From positions 18,079 to 82,078 of the forward strand of contig NZ_FXZD01000011.1 in assembly GCF_900169145.1 (NCBI RefSeq): a stretch of 64,000 nucleotides of DNA, read 5' to 3'. This document shows, one piece after another, positions 17,975 through 26,688 of this stretch. Source of the stretch: Brevibacterium antiquum CNRZ 918 (GTDB lineage Bacteria; Actinomycetota; Actinomycetes; Actinomycetales; Brevibacteriaceae). A program made the position numbers and the translations under genes. The notes under the pieces are model-generated. The model had not been told where the DNA came from, searched no databases, and saw only the letters and a list, made by a program, of their open reading frames with translations. Each line of letters begins with the position of its first letter. Within the stretch, counting starts at the first letter, position 1.

Positions 17975-19165
17975 ATGTTCGAGGACACCATTCGGATCGC
18001 TGCGATCGTTCCCTGCCACAACGAGGAGATCACGGTGGCGACGGTGGTCGGCGACCTCAAGGCGGCCGTCCCCCTGCTGGCCGTGGTCCTCCTCATCATC
18101 ACCCGCTTCGTCCCGAAGACGTGGCCGCTCTGGATCCCGGCCCTGGGGCTGCTCGTGTATGCGTTCGGGCTGCGGAAGAACGCCATCTTCGCCATCGTCC
18201 CGATCGCGGTCTATATCGGATACTTGTTGGTCAAACGGCTGCGCAGCAGTCGACGCTTCTCCACGATCGCGGGACGGTTCGGCACGCGGGTGGGCGCTCG
18301 GTTCGCCGCTCGGCAAGCGATTGCGACGGCTATGGCCTCTCTGCTCGTTCTCGTCGTCCTGGGTGCGGGCCTCAAAGCCACGGATGCGGCCATCGAATCG
18401 CAGGAGGACGTGGCGGCCACCGGTCAGATCTCGCAGATCTTCCTCGACGACGTCATGTTCTCCGTGCCCAACGGCGCTCTCCAGGCCTCGGATGCCCCGG
18501 CCGAGCTCAAGGACAAGATCAGCACAGCTCGCGACAAATGCCTGGAGAAAGGCGAGATCTGGGACGCCTACTGGAACTGCTACGGCAAGGGCGCGACTGG
18601 GGAGCCGTTCTCGCCGATGGCCCAGCAGGAGGCGCTGAAGGACCTGTGGCTGAGCGAGGTGATCACCCATCCGCTCCGCTATGCAGAGTACCGGGCGGCA
18701 GTGTTCTCCTTCTACTTCTTCACCTCGGCCGTGGAGTACTGGCCGGCTGGTTGGCACCATGCCGCTGCACGGGTCGGCTTCGAGCAGGGCAATGACAAGG
18801 CCGACTACATCGTCAAGCCCTATGTTGAGGACTTCGCGCTCGACACGTTCCCGATGCTCTTCAAACCGTGGTTCTGGACCCTTCTGGCAGGTGTCCTTCT
18901 GGCCTTCGGATACCGCGCGCGACATCGCGACACGAGCGCTGCTGAACGGACGGCGACTGCGAGAACCTTCTGGCCCGAGATCACGATGCTGGCCACCTCG
19001 GCGCTGTTCTATGTGTTCGGATACTTACCCATCGTCCCGTCGAACCATTTCCGGTACACGTTCTGGCCAGCGCTCGCCGTCACCACCGCACTGCTGTTCG
19101 TCCTGGCAATGCGGCACACCCAGCGAGCCCCGACAGCCATGGATGTTTCGGAGCCGGGGCCCTGA
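17975..19165 (+). pseudogene. chimeric gene: start of a GT2 glycosyltransferase joined to a membrane glycosyltransferase-like protein
   Basis: The first ~33 residues (MFEDTIRIAAIVPCHNEE, then ITVATVVGDLKAAVP) are the unmistakable start of a GT2 enzyme of the GtrB/DPM1 type, up to where GATVYVYDNNS would follow. Instead the frame runs straight into TM helices (LLAVVLLIITRF) and a polytopic protein of ~360 residues with a large loop containing WLSEVITHPLRYAEYRA and three Cys. The catalytic DxD region of the GT2 enzyme is missing, so this looks like an in-frame deletion fusing gtrB' to 'gtrC. The join is near 18070. gtrA follows 73 nt later. The fusion could be translated (GTG 17942 or ATG 17975), but neither parent activity is likely to survive unchanged. 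Confidence 0.6.
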
Positions 19166-19238
19166 GAGACCTCGTGATCGCCGGGCACGCCGCGTTCGGG
19201 GGCATTCAGCGAGTCCGAAACCTGGCCGATTAGACTCG

Positions 19239-19760
19239 ATGCCTGTAATGGAAGAGTCATTGTCGGCCCGGTTGCGGCGCCTCGCGGCGGAAGCGTTCAA
19301 ATTCCTCACTGTCGGTGGTCTGGGATACATCGTCGACGTGGGGCTTTCCAACGTCCTCGCCTACGGCTTGGGCTCGATCCCTCCGCTGCTCGAGGGCAGT
19401 CCGATCAAAGCCAAGATCGTCTCCACCATCATCGCCATGGTCGTTGTGTGGATCGGCAATAAGCTCTGGACCTACGGGGATCGGACGACCGGCTCGAATC
19501 TGCGCGGCATCTCGCTCTTCATCGCCGTCAACATGGCCGGAATGATCATCACCGTCATCCCGCTGGGTGTGACCTGGTACCTGCTCGACATGCGTGACCA
19601 GCTGACCTACAACATCTCGACGAACATCATCGGCGTCGGACTGGCGATGTTCTTCCGCTTCTACGCCTACCGGACGTGGGTATTCAAGGAAGCATCACCG
19701 GCCGCCGAGGTCGTTGTCGAGATGGACGAGCCCCGCAGGGTTCCCGACGACCGGAACTGA
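19239..19760 (+). CDS. GtrA family flippase-like protein
   Basis: This 173-residue protein (161 to 173 depending on start) has the GtrA hallmark FKFLTVGGLGYIVDVGLSNVL and four TM helices, ending with FFRFYAYRTWVFKE. GtrA-type proteins move polyprenyl-phosphate sugars across the membrane for GT-C glycosyltransferases. Its natural partners, GtrB and GtrC, seem to be merged into the broken gene immediately upstream. A TAGACT hexamer just before ATG 19239 suggests its own promoter, with ATG 19248 possible as start. Confidence 0.8.
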   Translation: MPVMEESLSARLRRLAAEAFKFLTVGGLGYIVDVGLSNVLAYGLGSIPPLLEGSPIKAKIVSTIIAMVVVWIGNKLWTYGDRTTGSNLRGISLFIAVNMAGMIITVIPLGVTWYLLDMRDQLTYNISTNIIGVGLAMFFRFYAYRTWVFKEASPAAEVVVEMDEPRRVPDDRN

Positions 19761-19787
19761 AAAAGGCAGCCGGCGGGCCAGCCTCAT

Positions 19788-21050
19788 TTACCTCGCGTAG
19801 CGCAGTTTTCGGTAGGCGCGAACGACCGGAGCCGGGGCCATGGTGCGCAGCTCGGCGCGGATGAGCAGACGCTTCTGCTTCCACACGGCGCTGCGCCGGT
19901 TCGGCAGCTGACCTGCCCTGGCACGTGTGGCCAGGAGCTCCAGATGGTGACGAAGTCTGCCGTCGTCGGAGTGGAAGTAATTCTCGGCCAGCCACGCCGA
20001 GGTGGGAAATCCGATGGTCCCGGCCGTCACCTCGGCGAGGCTGCCGGTGGCACCGGAATCGGCGAAGGCCTCATTGAGCAGGTTCCTGTCGAAGCCGAAG
20101 TCCGAGATCAGCAGGGTGGGGATGCCGCGGTCGAAGGCCTCCAACGCCGCCGTCGATGACACAGTCACCAGCGCGGCACCGGGCACGAGGAAGTCGTCCA
20201 GTGGACCATAGCCGAGCTCGATACGCTCAGTACCAGGAACACCCAGATCACGCAGGCCTTTGCGGATATCGACGTACGAGTGCTGTTCGTGATGCGTTTC
20301 GTGCTCACCGGGCCGCGAACGCATCTTGATGACCGCGTTCGAGTCTGCGTGACGTGAGGCGAACTCGGCGAGCGCGGCCACGATTGCTTCTCGATCACCG
20401 AGCGCCTCGGGCACCTTGGCCTGCGGAGCGAACACAAGTGTTCGGGGGACTTCGGTCTGCATAGGCTTGGATGCTTCACCAGCGTCGGGCTGGGATGCAC
20501 TCGCAGGAGTGACAAGCTGGGGGATCCACGTCGAGCGCAGCATGGGCAGGCGGGTCAGGTAGATCTCACAGGGCACCTGCGTGAGTGCACTGACCTCGGT
20601 GTACTGGGCCACCTCGGCGAAGGAATGGGTGATGAACGCATCCATCAGGCGGCGATAGTTCATGCCCTTCTTGCTGGCGGGCAGCCCCATTCCGGGTAGG
20701 CCGGAGACCAGGGCTGGGCGGTGATCGAGCAGGTGCGCGGTGAGGAAGAGCTGGGCGACGATCGGCCCGGTGGCGGCCCCGAGCACAATGTCGGCGTGAT
20801 GGTCGGTGATGATGTGGGCCAGGTCGGTGCGGGTGACAACGGGGATGGTGCGGCCGGCCCAGGCGGTGCCGGCGATAGCGTGGGTGATCTGCTCTGCGGT
20901 GGGCAGAATCGGGCTGTCGATGAGGTAGACGTGGGCTTCGACGCCGGGCAGGGAACTCAGCAGCTGGGTCGCCCATTTGAGGTAGGACTCGGAGTCGGAG
21001 ACGGAGACGATCCGGATCGGCTCGACCGAATGTGCATCAGGTATCGACAT
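19788..21050 (-). CDS. DUF6716-type putative glycosyltransferase
   Basis: This is a 420-residue soluble protein with a GT-B-like layout. The N-terminal half starts IRIVSVSDSESYLKWATQLL, and the C-terminal half contains GYGPLDDFLVPGAALVTVSSTAALEAFDRGIP, a donor-site motif that resembles surface-glycan transferases (family name recalled). It is the last gene of a four-gene operon with 14-nt to 1-nt overlaps. It probably acts on the same wall polymer as its neighbours. Sugar specificity cannot be read from sequence. Confidence 0.65.
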   Translation of the reverse strand: MSIPDAHSVEPIRIVSVSDSESYLKWATQLLSSLPGVEAHVYLIDSPILPTAEQITHAIAGTAWAGRTIPVVTRTDLAHIITDHHADIVLGAATGPIVAQLFLTAHLLDHRPALVSGLPGMGLPASKKGMNYRRLMDAFITHSFAEVAQYTEVSALTQVPCEIYLTRLPMLRSTWIPQLVTPASASQPDAGEASKPMQTEVPRTLVFAPQAKVPEALGDREAIVAALAEFASRHADSNAVIKMRSRPGEHETHHEQHSYVDIRKGLRDLGVPGTERIELGYGPLDDFLVPGAALVTVSSTAALEAFDRGIPTLLISDFGFDRNLLNEAFADSGATGSLAEVTAGTIGFPTSAWLAENYFHSDDGRLRHHLELLATRARAGQLPNRRSAVWKQKRLLIRAELRTMAPAPVVRAYRKLRYAR

Positions 21051-22035
21051 CTGCCTTGACCGATTGGGTATTGAGGGACTTACGCAGACTATCGGCTGAG
21101 GCGCCGGTCCACCATTCGGCCGGAATCTTGGTGACGGCGATCGTCACGTCCGGGTTCAGTGTTGCCAAGGAGATCGCCGCGGTGCTGGGCAGGCTGCGGA
21201 TGGTGGAATTCGGCGGCAGATTGACCAGGCGCAGTTCGATCGGCAGGCCGACGTGTTTGATGCGCACACGCTCGTCACGGCTGAGCTCGGCGAGGAACTC
21301 GTCGGTCTCTCGGCGGTGCGGGTAATAGGTGATCGGACCGTCGGCCATGAGTTCCTCGAGCCAGGTGCGGTAGGAGTCTGCGTGGATGAGCCCGTCGGCG
21401 ACGAGGGCCGAGCCGATGACCGGGTTGTCTCTTGGGTGGCTGCCGCCGGTGGGCAGGGTCTGCAGGTGTTCGAACTTATGGCGGGTGATCTCCGCGCCTG
21501 TTTTGAGGAAGGCCTTGCGCATGGTCTTCGACACCGGCAATGCGGTGTGCCAGCGCAGCCTCCCTGCCGGTGCCAGCCCACGCAGACGGTCTGCGACGTG
21601 TGCGGACATGACCGCACGTGAAGCCTTGAGCTTCTGCCGCGGACGCACGAGGGGTCCGCGCTTGGCCGTGAGGATCTCGATGGTCGAATAGGTGGCCAGA
21701 CCGTCGTCGAGGATGACGACGTCTGGCATGCGACGCTCCAGGTAGGCCAGTGCGAGTGCCTTGTGGACCTGCCCGGAGCAGGCATCGCCGATGTAGATGC
21801 GATCGAAGTTCTGTTTGCGCAGGACTCCGGGCTTGGCCCCGACGCGTTCGAGAGAGATGTTCTTGGGCAGCCAGGCGGAGTCGAAGGCGTCGAGGAACGA
21901 CGTCATGCCCTTCGCATTGGCACGCGCCCGTATCAGCAGGTCTTCAGCAGGTTCGTGGGCTTCGAGTGCGGAGAGGAACTGCAGGGGCGACTCGACGAAG
22001 GCGATCGAGGTGAGTTGAGTCTTCTTGGCCATCAT
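21037..22035 (-). CDS. putative sialyltransferase-like glycosyltransferase
   Basis: The 332-residue protein begins IAFVESPLQFLSALEA, the N-terminal strand-turn of GT52/polysialyltransferase-type enzymes. It contains DRIYIGDACSGQVHKALALAY and VVILDDGLATYSTIE, the acceptor-side motif of that group. A later YYPHRRETDE supplies the HR/HP-type donor motif. It overlaps the gene before by 4 nt (ATGATG) and the gene after by 14 nt. With a CMP-nonulosonate pathway nearby, a CMP-sugar donor is likely, by inference. Confidence 0.6.
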   Translation of the reverse strand: MMAKKTQLTSIAFVESPLQFLSALEAHEPAEDLLIRARANAKGMTSFLDAFDSAWLPKNISLERVGAKPGVLRKQNFDRIYIGDACSGQVHKALALAYLERRMPDVVILDDGLATYSTIEILTAKRGPLVRPRQKLKASRAVMSAHVADRLRGLAPAGRLRWHTALPVSKTMRKAFLKTGAEITRHKFEHLQTLPTGGSHPRDNPVIGSALVADGLIHADSYRTWLEELMADGPITYYPHRRETDEFLAELSRDERVRIKHVGLPIELRLVNLPPNSTIRSLPSTAAISLATLNPDVTIAVTKIPAEWWTGASADSLRKSLNTQSVKADVDT

Positions 22036-23537
22036 TGCTTTCGGCCACCTCCAAATCGTGAGCTCAGTGTTGATTTCATCTTCGGGACGAGTTTCGGGGC
22101 GTCGATGGAGATTCCGTAGGTCTTCAGGGTGTGCTGAGCGTGCTTCGCCTGCGTGCGCAGACGTCGCTTGGCTGAGCTGAGCCCCTTGCGATGCGATGGA
22201 ATCTCCAGGCGTCCGGGCAGATCCAGCTTCGTCAGACGCTTGCGTTTGAAGTACTTCATGTCCTGACCGCCGACGGCGGATTCGAGGAACTCGCTCGCGT
22301 TGCCCCGCAAGTGGGAGGCCGTCTCGGACTGCATGCAGTAGGTGACGGCGTCGATGAGGGGTCCCAGGTCCTTCGTGCCGGTGGGCTTTGTGCGGGCGGG
22401 CTTTGTGGCGGCCTCCGCGTTCACGGGGGTGGCCGCTGGCGGCCCAGGTGCCACCTCGGCGAGTTCGCCGGGCAGGACATATCCGCCCGTGTGCAGGGCA
22501 TCGACGATGGTCAGCGGGATCCGGTTGCTGTTCTGGTACGGTGCTAGGACCTGCAGCATCATCGAGGTGCCGATCGCGGCCGTGGCGGTCCCGAACAGGG
22601 CACGAGCGGTCGCGAGCCCGGTGGAATAGCAGGACACGACGAGGCGTGGTCGGGTGGTGGCGATGACGATCTCGGCCAGCAGCGGCACATCGGCGAGCAC
22701 GAATTCCAGTCCCAGTTCCAGGCTGCGCTGACGCAATGGTTCGATCGTCGTCCGCGCCGAGGTGGGGTGTGGTTTGAAGATGACAGCCGACAGTCCGCGA
22801 GCCTTGACCTCATCGATCATCTGCAGGTGCAGATCCAGCTCCTCCTCGGCAGTGATGAGGTCGATCTGGGCGAGGTACTGGCCCAGGACCATTCCAGCCT
22901 CGGGGATCGGATCGCAGAGTTCGGCCGCCGCCAACTCCGGGGCCACCTCGGCGGCCATATCCTCGATGACCGACTTCAGGTCCGCGGCCGGCAGGGTGAC
23001 CCGGTCGGGGGAGTGTTCGGCTAGCTGACGTGGGGTGATGCCCGGCAGGAGGTCGGTGTAGTAGATCGCCTGCAGGCGCTGGTACTGCGGCAGGGACAGC
23101 GGATTGCGGATCGGGCCGTAGCTCATCAGCCCATCGGAGTGCACCGCAATTTTCGCGGTGGTGAAGATCTGGGTGAGCACACCGGCCGGATGACCGGGCA
23201 GGGACTCGACGATGAGATCGATGGGCTCGTTCTCCGCGATCGCCCATTCCGAGCGCAGCGATCTCGCCATGATGGGGGCACGTTCGCCGGAGATCCCGAA
23301 GGTCTTCGGGTGGTTAGGCCAGATGGTGGCATTCCAGTCGACGATGAGATCGAAGCAGGTCAGCAGGCTGGCCGATCCGGGCATGTCATCCGCGGCGGGA
23401 GTCAGCTCTGGAGCGAAGGAGTTGTTGGCGATGACGAGGATCCGGCGCATCTCGGTGCCACCGAGGTGTCCGGCGCGGATCAGGGCGACGATGTTCGCGA
23501 GCTGGTACTGGGTGGAGACCTGGATGATCTGGGTCAT
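22032..23537 (-). CDS. alpha-2,8-polysialyltransferase family protein
   Basis: This 501-residue enzyme of the bacterial polysialyltransferase family (PF07388 type) has the HP motif FKPHPTS (HP at 257-258) and the S motif SCYSTG (302-307). Both are needed for CMP-sialic-acid use in family members. VESLPGHP near 111 fits the acceptor side. A basic C-terminal tail (KRKRLTKL, RKGLSSAKRRLRTQAKH) may bind membrane or polymer. It is coupled to the GT2 gene before it by a 1-nt overlap. It probably polymerises or adds a nonulosonic acid onto a wall glycopolymer. Confidence 0.75.
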   Translation of the reverse strand: MTQIIQVSTQYQLANIVALIRAGHLGGTEMRRILVIANNSFAPELTPAADDMPGSASLLTCFDLIVDWNATIWPNHPKTFGISGERAPIMARSLRSEWAIAENEPIDLIVESLPGHPAGVLTQIFTTAKIAVHSDGLMSYGPIRNPLSLPQYQRLQAIYYTDLLPGITPRQLAEHSPDRVTLPAADLKSVIEDMAAEVAPELAAAELCDPIPEAGMVLGQYLAQIDLITAEEELDLHLQMIDEVKARGLSAVIFKPHPTSARTTIEPLRQRSLELGLEFVLADVPLLAEIVIATTRPRLVVSCYSTGLATARALFGTATAAIGTSMMLQVLAPYQNSNRIPLTIVDALHTGGYVLPGELAEVAPGPPAATPVNAEAATKPARTKPTGTKDLGPLIDAVTYCMQSETASHLRGNASEFLESAVGGQDMKYFKRKRLTKLDLPGRLEIPSHRKGLSSAKRRLRTQAKHAQHTLKTYGISIDAPKLVPKMKSTLSSRFGGGRKQ

Positions 23538-24508
23538 CAGCGTGCCCTCCTGACGATCGACTCGATCACGGGCAGCCGGTGCTCCCCGAAGTTGTGCAGG
23601 GCAGCGTCGATGATGTCGTCATCGACGCCCTTGAGCGTGTTCACCGCTCCCAGGTTGAGCTGCGACCTGACCTGGTGGTTCATTGAGGCGCCGCGGTTGT
23701 GGATCTGGAAGTAGAGGATGGAGAGGAAGTTGCGCACGGCCTTCTGCTCGAAGCGGCGAAACTCCGGGTTGGCCTCGAGCATGGCGAACACGGACCTGAA
23801 CGCGGGGATGAAGTCGAGCTGGCGTTCGTCGAAGATCGCCGTCAACGAGGTGGCGCTGCCCTTGCGATAGCAGAGGCCAGCGGTGTCGACGACGGCGAAG
23901 CTGTCGGTCTCAAGGTGGTGGCGCCACGTCCAGGGACGATCCTCACAAGTGCGCAGTTCCGGGTTGAACTCGAGCAGGCCACGCTGAGCCATGGACCGGG
24001 AGTAGATGCCGGTCCAGCACTCGGGGAAGTCGACCATGGTCGAGGCGTCGTGGGGGAGGATGTAGTCGCGGGGGTTGAGCGCCGTGTTGTGGGTGAAGCA
24101 GGGGGCGTTGCGCAGTTTGCGGTTGAAGCCGTTGACGATGAGGTAGTTGGTCTTGACGAAGTCCACGCCCAGACCGGTGATCGAGTCCGTCAGGGACCGC
24201 AGATGGCCAGGCGCGTACCAGTCGTCACCGTCGAGGTAGGTGATCGTGTCACCGGTGGCAGCTTCCAGCGCGGTGTTGCGTGCCGTGGAGACGCCGCGCG
24301 ATTCCGCGTTGTGGATGGTCACCAGGTTGAGCCGGTCGGCGAATTCGGCAATGACTCCCGCCGTGTCATCGGTGGACCCGTCGTTGACGACGATGACTTC
24401 CAGTTCGTCACGTCCGAAGCGCTGGTTGACCAGGCTCTTCAGGCTCCCGCCGATCGTTTCCGCGGCGTTCTTCGCGGCGATGATGACACTGACGACTGGC
24501 GCTGTCAT
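23537..24508 (-). CDS. GT2 family glycosyltransferase
   Basis: This 323-residue GT-A glycosyltransferase has the nucleotide strand VSVIIAAKNAAETIGGSLKSL, then VVNDGSTDDT and the DxD-type TYLDGDDWY near residue 95. It is the first gene of the operon and is preceded by AAAGGA. A CTTAG/CTAAG inverted repeat lies upstream (24616-24630). It resembles enzymes that start or extend teichoic-type or capsular chains. Confidence 0.8.
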   Translation of the reverse strand: MTAPVVSVIIAAKNAAETIGGSLKSLVNQRFGRDELEVIVVNDGSTDDTAGVIAEFADRLNLVTIHNAESRGVSTARNTALEAATGDTITYLDGDDWYAPGHLRSLTDSITGLGVDFVKTNYLIVNGFNRKLRNAPCFTHNTALNPRDYILPHDASTMVDFPECWTGIYSRSMAQRGLLEFNPELRTCEDRPWTWRHHLETDSFAVVDTAGLCYRKGSATSLTAIFDERQLDFIPAFRSVFAMLEANPEFRRFEQKAVRNFLSILYFQIHNRGASMNHQVRSQLNLGAVNTLKGVDDDIIDAALHNFGEHRLPVIESIVRRAR

Positions 24509-24615
24509 TGGGTCCTTTCGCAGGGGTGCTCAGGTCTCGTGGAGCTCGTGGCGTGCGCTGGTGCGTGCACGCGTTCTCCTGGTGGGACGGGCGGTGTTGT
24601 TTGCATTCGATTGAT

Positions 24616-24630
24616 CTTAGAATTCCTAAG
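24616..24630. promoter_or_regulatory. small inverted repeat between divergent wall-glycan operons
   Basis: CTTAG (24616-24620) and CTAAG (24626-24630) flank AATTC in the 204-nt region between the divergent GT2 and pyruvyltransferase genes. It is in an AT-rich pocket and could be an operator or a promoter element. The evidence is only symmetry and position. Confidence 0.25.
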
Positions 24631-24712
24631 CGAACGGTGGGTTGCGCCGAGGTTGACGCCTCGGACAGGTGAAGTTCACCAAGTGTTTGCCCATCGCCCA
24701 TAGCCTTGTGCA

Positions 24713-26551
24713 ATGCCGCACCTGAAGCTGTTCCACTTCGACATCCCGACCTGGGGAAACTACGGCGACAAGGCGCTGTTCCCCGTGGTCAGGGACGTCT
24801 TCCGAGTGATGGGTTCTGGTGGCTCGACCGCTTCGGCTCGGTCGGGCGGTGAGGTCGATTTCACATCGGCGGCGGCCCTGCGGCGCGAAGTGGATTTGGC
24901 CCTCGTCGAGCGGATAAATTCATCGGCAGATGCTGTTGTCGTCGGCGGAGGCGGGCTGTTCCTGCAGGACACGAACCCGAATCGGCTGTCGGGATGGCAG
25001 TGGAAGATCTCCGCCGAAGCGCTCGCCGCCATCGAAGTCCCGCTTATCATCTATGCGCTCGGGGACAACCGGTTCCCCGGCCAGCCCGAGTTCGACGAGC
25101 TGATGCACACCCATGTCAGCCAGGTCCTCGACCAGTCTGTGTTCTTCGGCCTGCGCAACACCGGCAGCATTGAGACGATGACGTCATTCCTCGGTGTCGA
25201 CGGGGGAGACGTCGAGCGATCACGAGCATCCGCGAACTCGCAGGCGGCGCCGCCTCTGCAGTCGCAGCCGGGGACGATCTCGCGGTCAGGACCAATCCGA
25301 TTCCAGCCGTGCCCGACGACCATCGCGGGCCTGCTCTACGAGCCCTTGATCGGCCGTCGCCCCGATCCGAGTCAGAAGGTCCTGGCGATCCAGATGCTCG
25401 TTCACCCACGTCAGCAGGCCGCCGGCTTTGACGCCGAGGTGATTCACCGGGCAACGATCGATGCCGCCCGAATGCTCTTGGCTGGCGGATGGACTATCCT
25501 CAGCGTTCCCTTCCACCCCGATGGCGCCGAGGTGTCGCGGCAGTTGGTCGCTGAGGTGCCCGAGGTCAAAGAGATCGGGTTGTATGGCTCCGACATCGGG
25601 TTCTTCGCCGGTCTCGATCTGTTCGTCTCCATTCCCTATGTGCTGGGTGGTCGCGGGCATGCGCAGATGATCCCCTTCGGCGTCGGCTCGATTCCGATCT
25701 CCCTGGATCTGCACGCCAAGCTGGGCTACTTCGCCGAGGACATCGGACATCCCGAATTCATCGTGCCTGTTGGGCCTGAGGGTATGGCGGCGGACAATAC
25801 GGGCGACGGTCCTGGCATCACCGCGGATGTGGTTCAGCGAGCCCACGCTCTTGCCCAGCGGATCGTCGACACGATCGAGCAGGCCTATGCGCGCGGAAAT
25901 GACCTGCAGGACGACCTCGCAGCTACCTGGCAGAAACTTTTCGACATCACGGCGGACAACCACGCCGACATACGCGATGCGCTGCGGCCTTCGTCGGGCA
26001 CGGGGAATTCCGGTGCGGGCACTGAGCGGTTGGTTGCAGTCGTCCGGAGGCTCCCAGCAGAAGTTGTTCCCCGAGCCGACCTAGTTCCTCAAACCGACCT
26101 AGTTCCTCGAACCCAGGCCGATATCCGAGCCGAGGAATTCCACCTCGCGGCAGTGTCCGAGGCCGAGGAATTCAGCGCCGCTCACATGCGAGATCGCACG
26201 AAGCTGCGCCGTGAGCACAAGCAGCAACTCGAGAGCGCCAACGCACAGCGCAAGGACCGCGAAGCGGAACGGGAGAGCCTCCGTGCGGAGTTGAAGCAGA
26301 AGGAGACTCAGCTCGAGTGGCAGTCCGCAGAGCTTGACGTGCAGACCACGGAACTCGACGCTCAGACTGCGGAGAAGAATCGGCACGCCGTCGATGCCGC
26401 CGGCCTGCGGAAGCAGCTCGACGAATCCGATGCCCAGCTCAGGTCGGTCAACGACCGTACAGCCACCGCCGAAGCGAAGGTCCTATTCGACAAGACGGCG
26501 CATGGGCTGGCGTGGAGGGTACGGAGGATCAAGCGCAAACTCGGGCGCTGA
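24713..26551 (+). CDS. polysaccharide pyruvyl transferase with C-terminal coiled coil
   Basis: The 612 residues start with a pyruvyltransferase domain (~1-380): LFHFDIPTWGNYGDKALFP, VVGGGGLFLQD, RNTGSIETM, SVPFHPDGAE and PYVLGGRGHAQMIPFGVGSIPISL. The His in GRGHAQM is the usual catalytic/PEP site. A Pro-rich linker with VPRADLVPQTDLVPRT and a long charged coiled coil (~470-600) follow. The family adds pyruvate ketals from PEP to wall sugars, matching known pyruvylated teichoic acids in Brevibacterium (recalled). TAGCCT lies exactly 6 nt before the ATG and there is no Shine-Dalgarno, suggesting a leaderless mRNA. Confidence 0.85.
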   Translation: MPHLKLFHFDIPTWGNYGDKALFPVVRDVFRVMGSGGSTASARSGGEVDFTSAAALRREVDLALVERINSSADAVVVGGGGLFLQDTNPNRLSGWQWKISAEALAAIEVPLIIYALGDNRFPGQPEFDELMHTHVSQVLDQSVFFGLRNTGSIETMTSFLGVDGGDVERSRASANSQAAPPLQSQPGTISRSGPIRFQPCPTTIAGLLYEPLIGRRPDPSQKVLAIQMLVHPRQQAAGFDAEVIHRATIDAARMLLAGGWTILSVPFHPDGAEVSRQLVAEVPEVKEIGLYGSDIGFFAGLDLFVSIPYVLGGRGHAQMIPFGVGSIPISLDLHAKLGYFAEDIGHPEFIVPVGPEGMAADNTGDGPGITADVVQRAHALAQRIVDTIEQAYARGNDLQDDLAATWQKLFDITADNHADIRDALRPSSGTGNSGAGTERLVAVVRRLPAEVVPRADLVPQTDLVPRTQADIRAEEFHLAAVSEAEEFSAAHMRDRTKLRREHKQQLESANAQRKDREAERESLRAELKQKETQLEWQSAELDVQTTELDAQTAEKNRHAVDAAGLRKQLDESDAQLRSVNDRTATAEAKVLFDKTAHGLAWRVRRIKRKLGR

Positions 26552-26572
26552 CCTACGGCACGATCATCTCGG

Positions 26573-26645
26573 AACGGCCCCACCACCTCGGCGAGGGAAC
26601 ACGGCAACGGCCCCACCACCTCGGCGAGGTGATGGGACCGTTGTC
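26573..26645. repeat. 24-nt direct repeats and hairpin between convergent genes
   Basis: An identical 24-nt unit occurs at 26573-26596 and 26606-26629 (33-nt period). Both copies contain CCTCGGCGAGG. The second copy plus the following bases forms a ~15-bp stem around 26609-26641 that can terminate transcription from both sides. Confidence 0.6.
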
Positions 26646-26688
26646 AGACGATCAGGCCAGAACACGATCAGGCCAGACCAAGAGCGGG

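Noticed and set aside
17831..18925. Minus-strand open frame of 364 codons over the chimeric gene
   Set aside because: Arg/Asp/His-rich composition and no motif. The plus strand has clear TM periodicity and a GT2 N-terminus.
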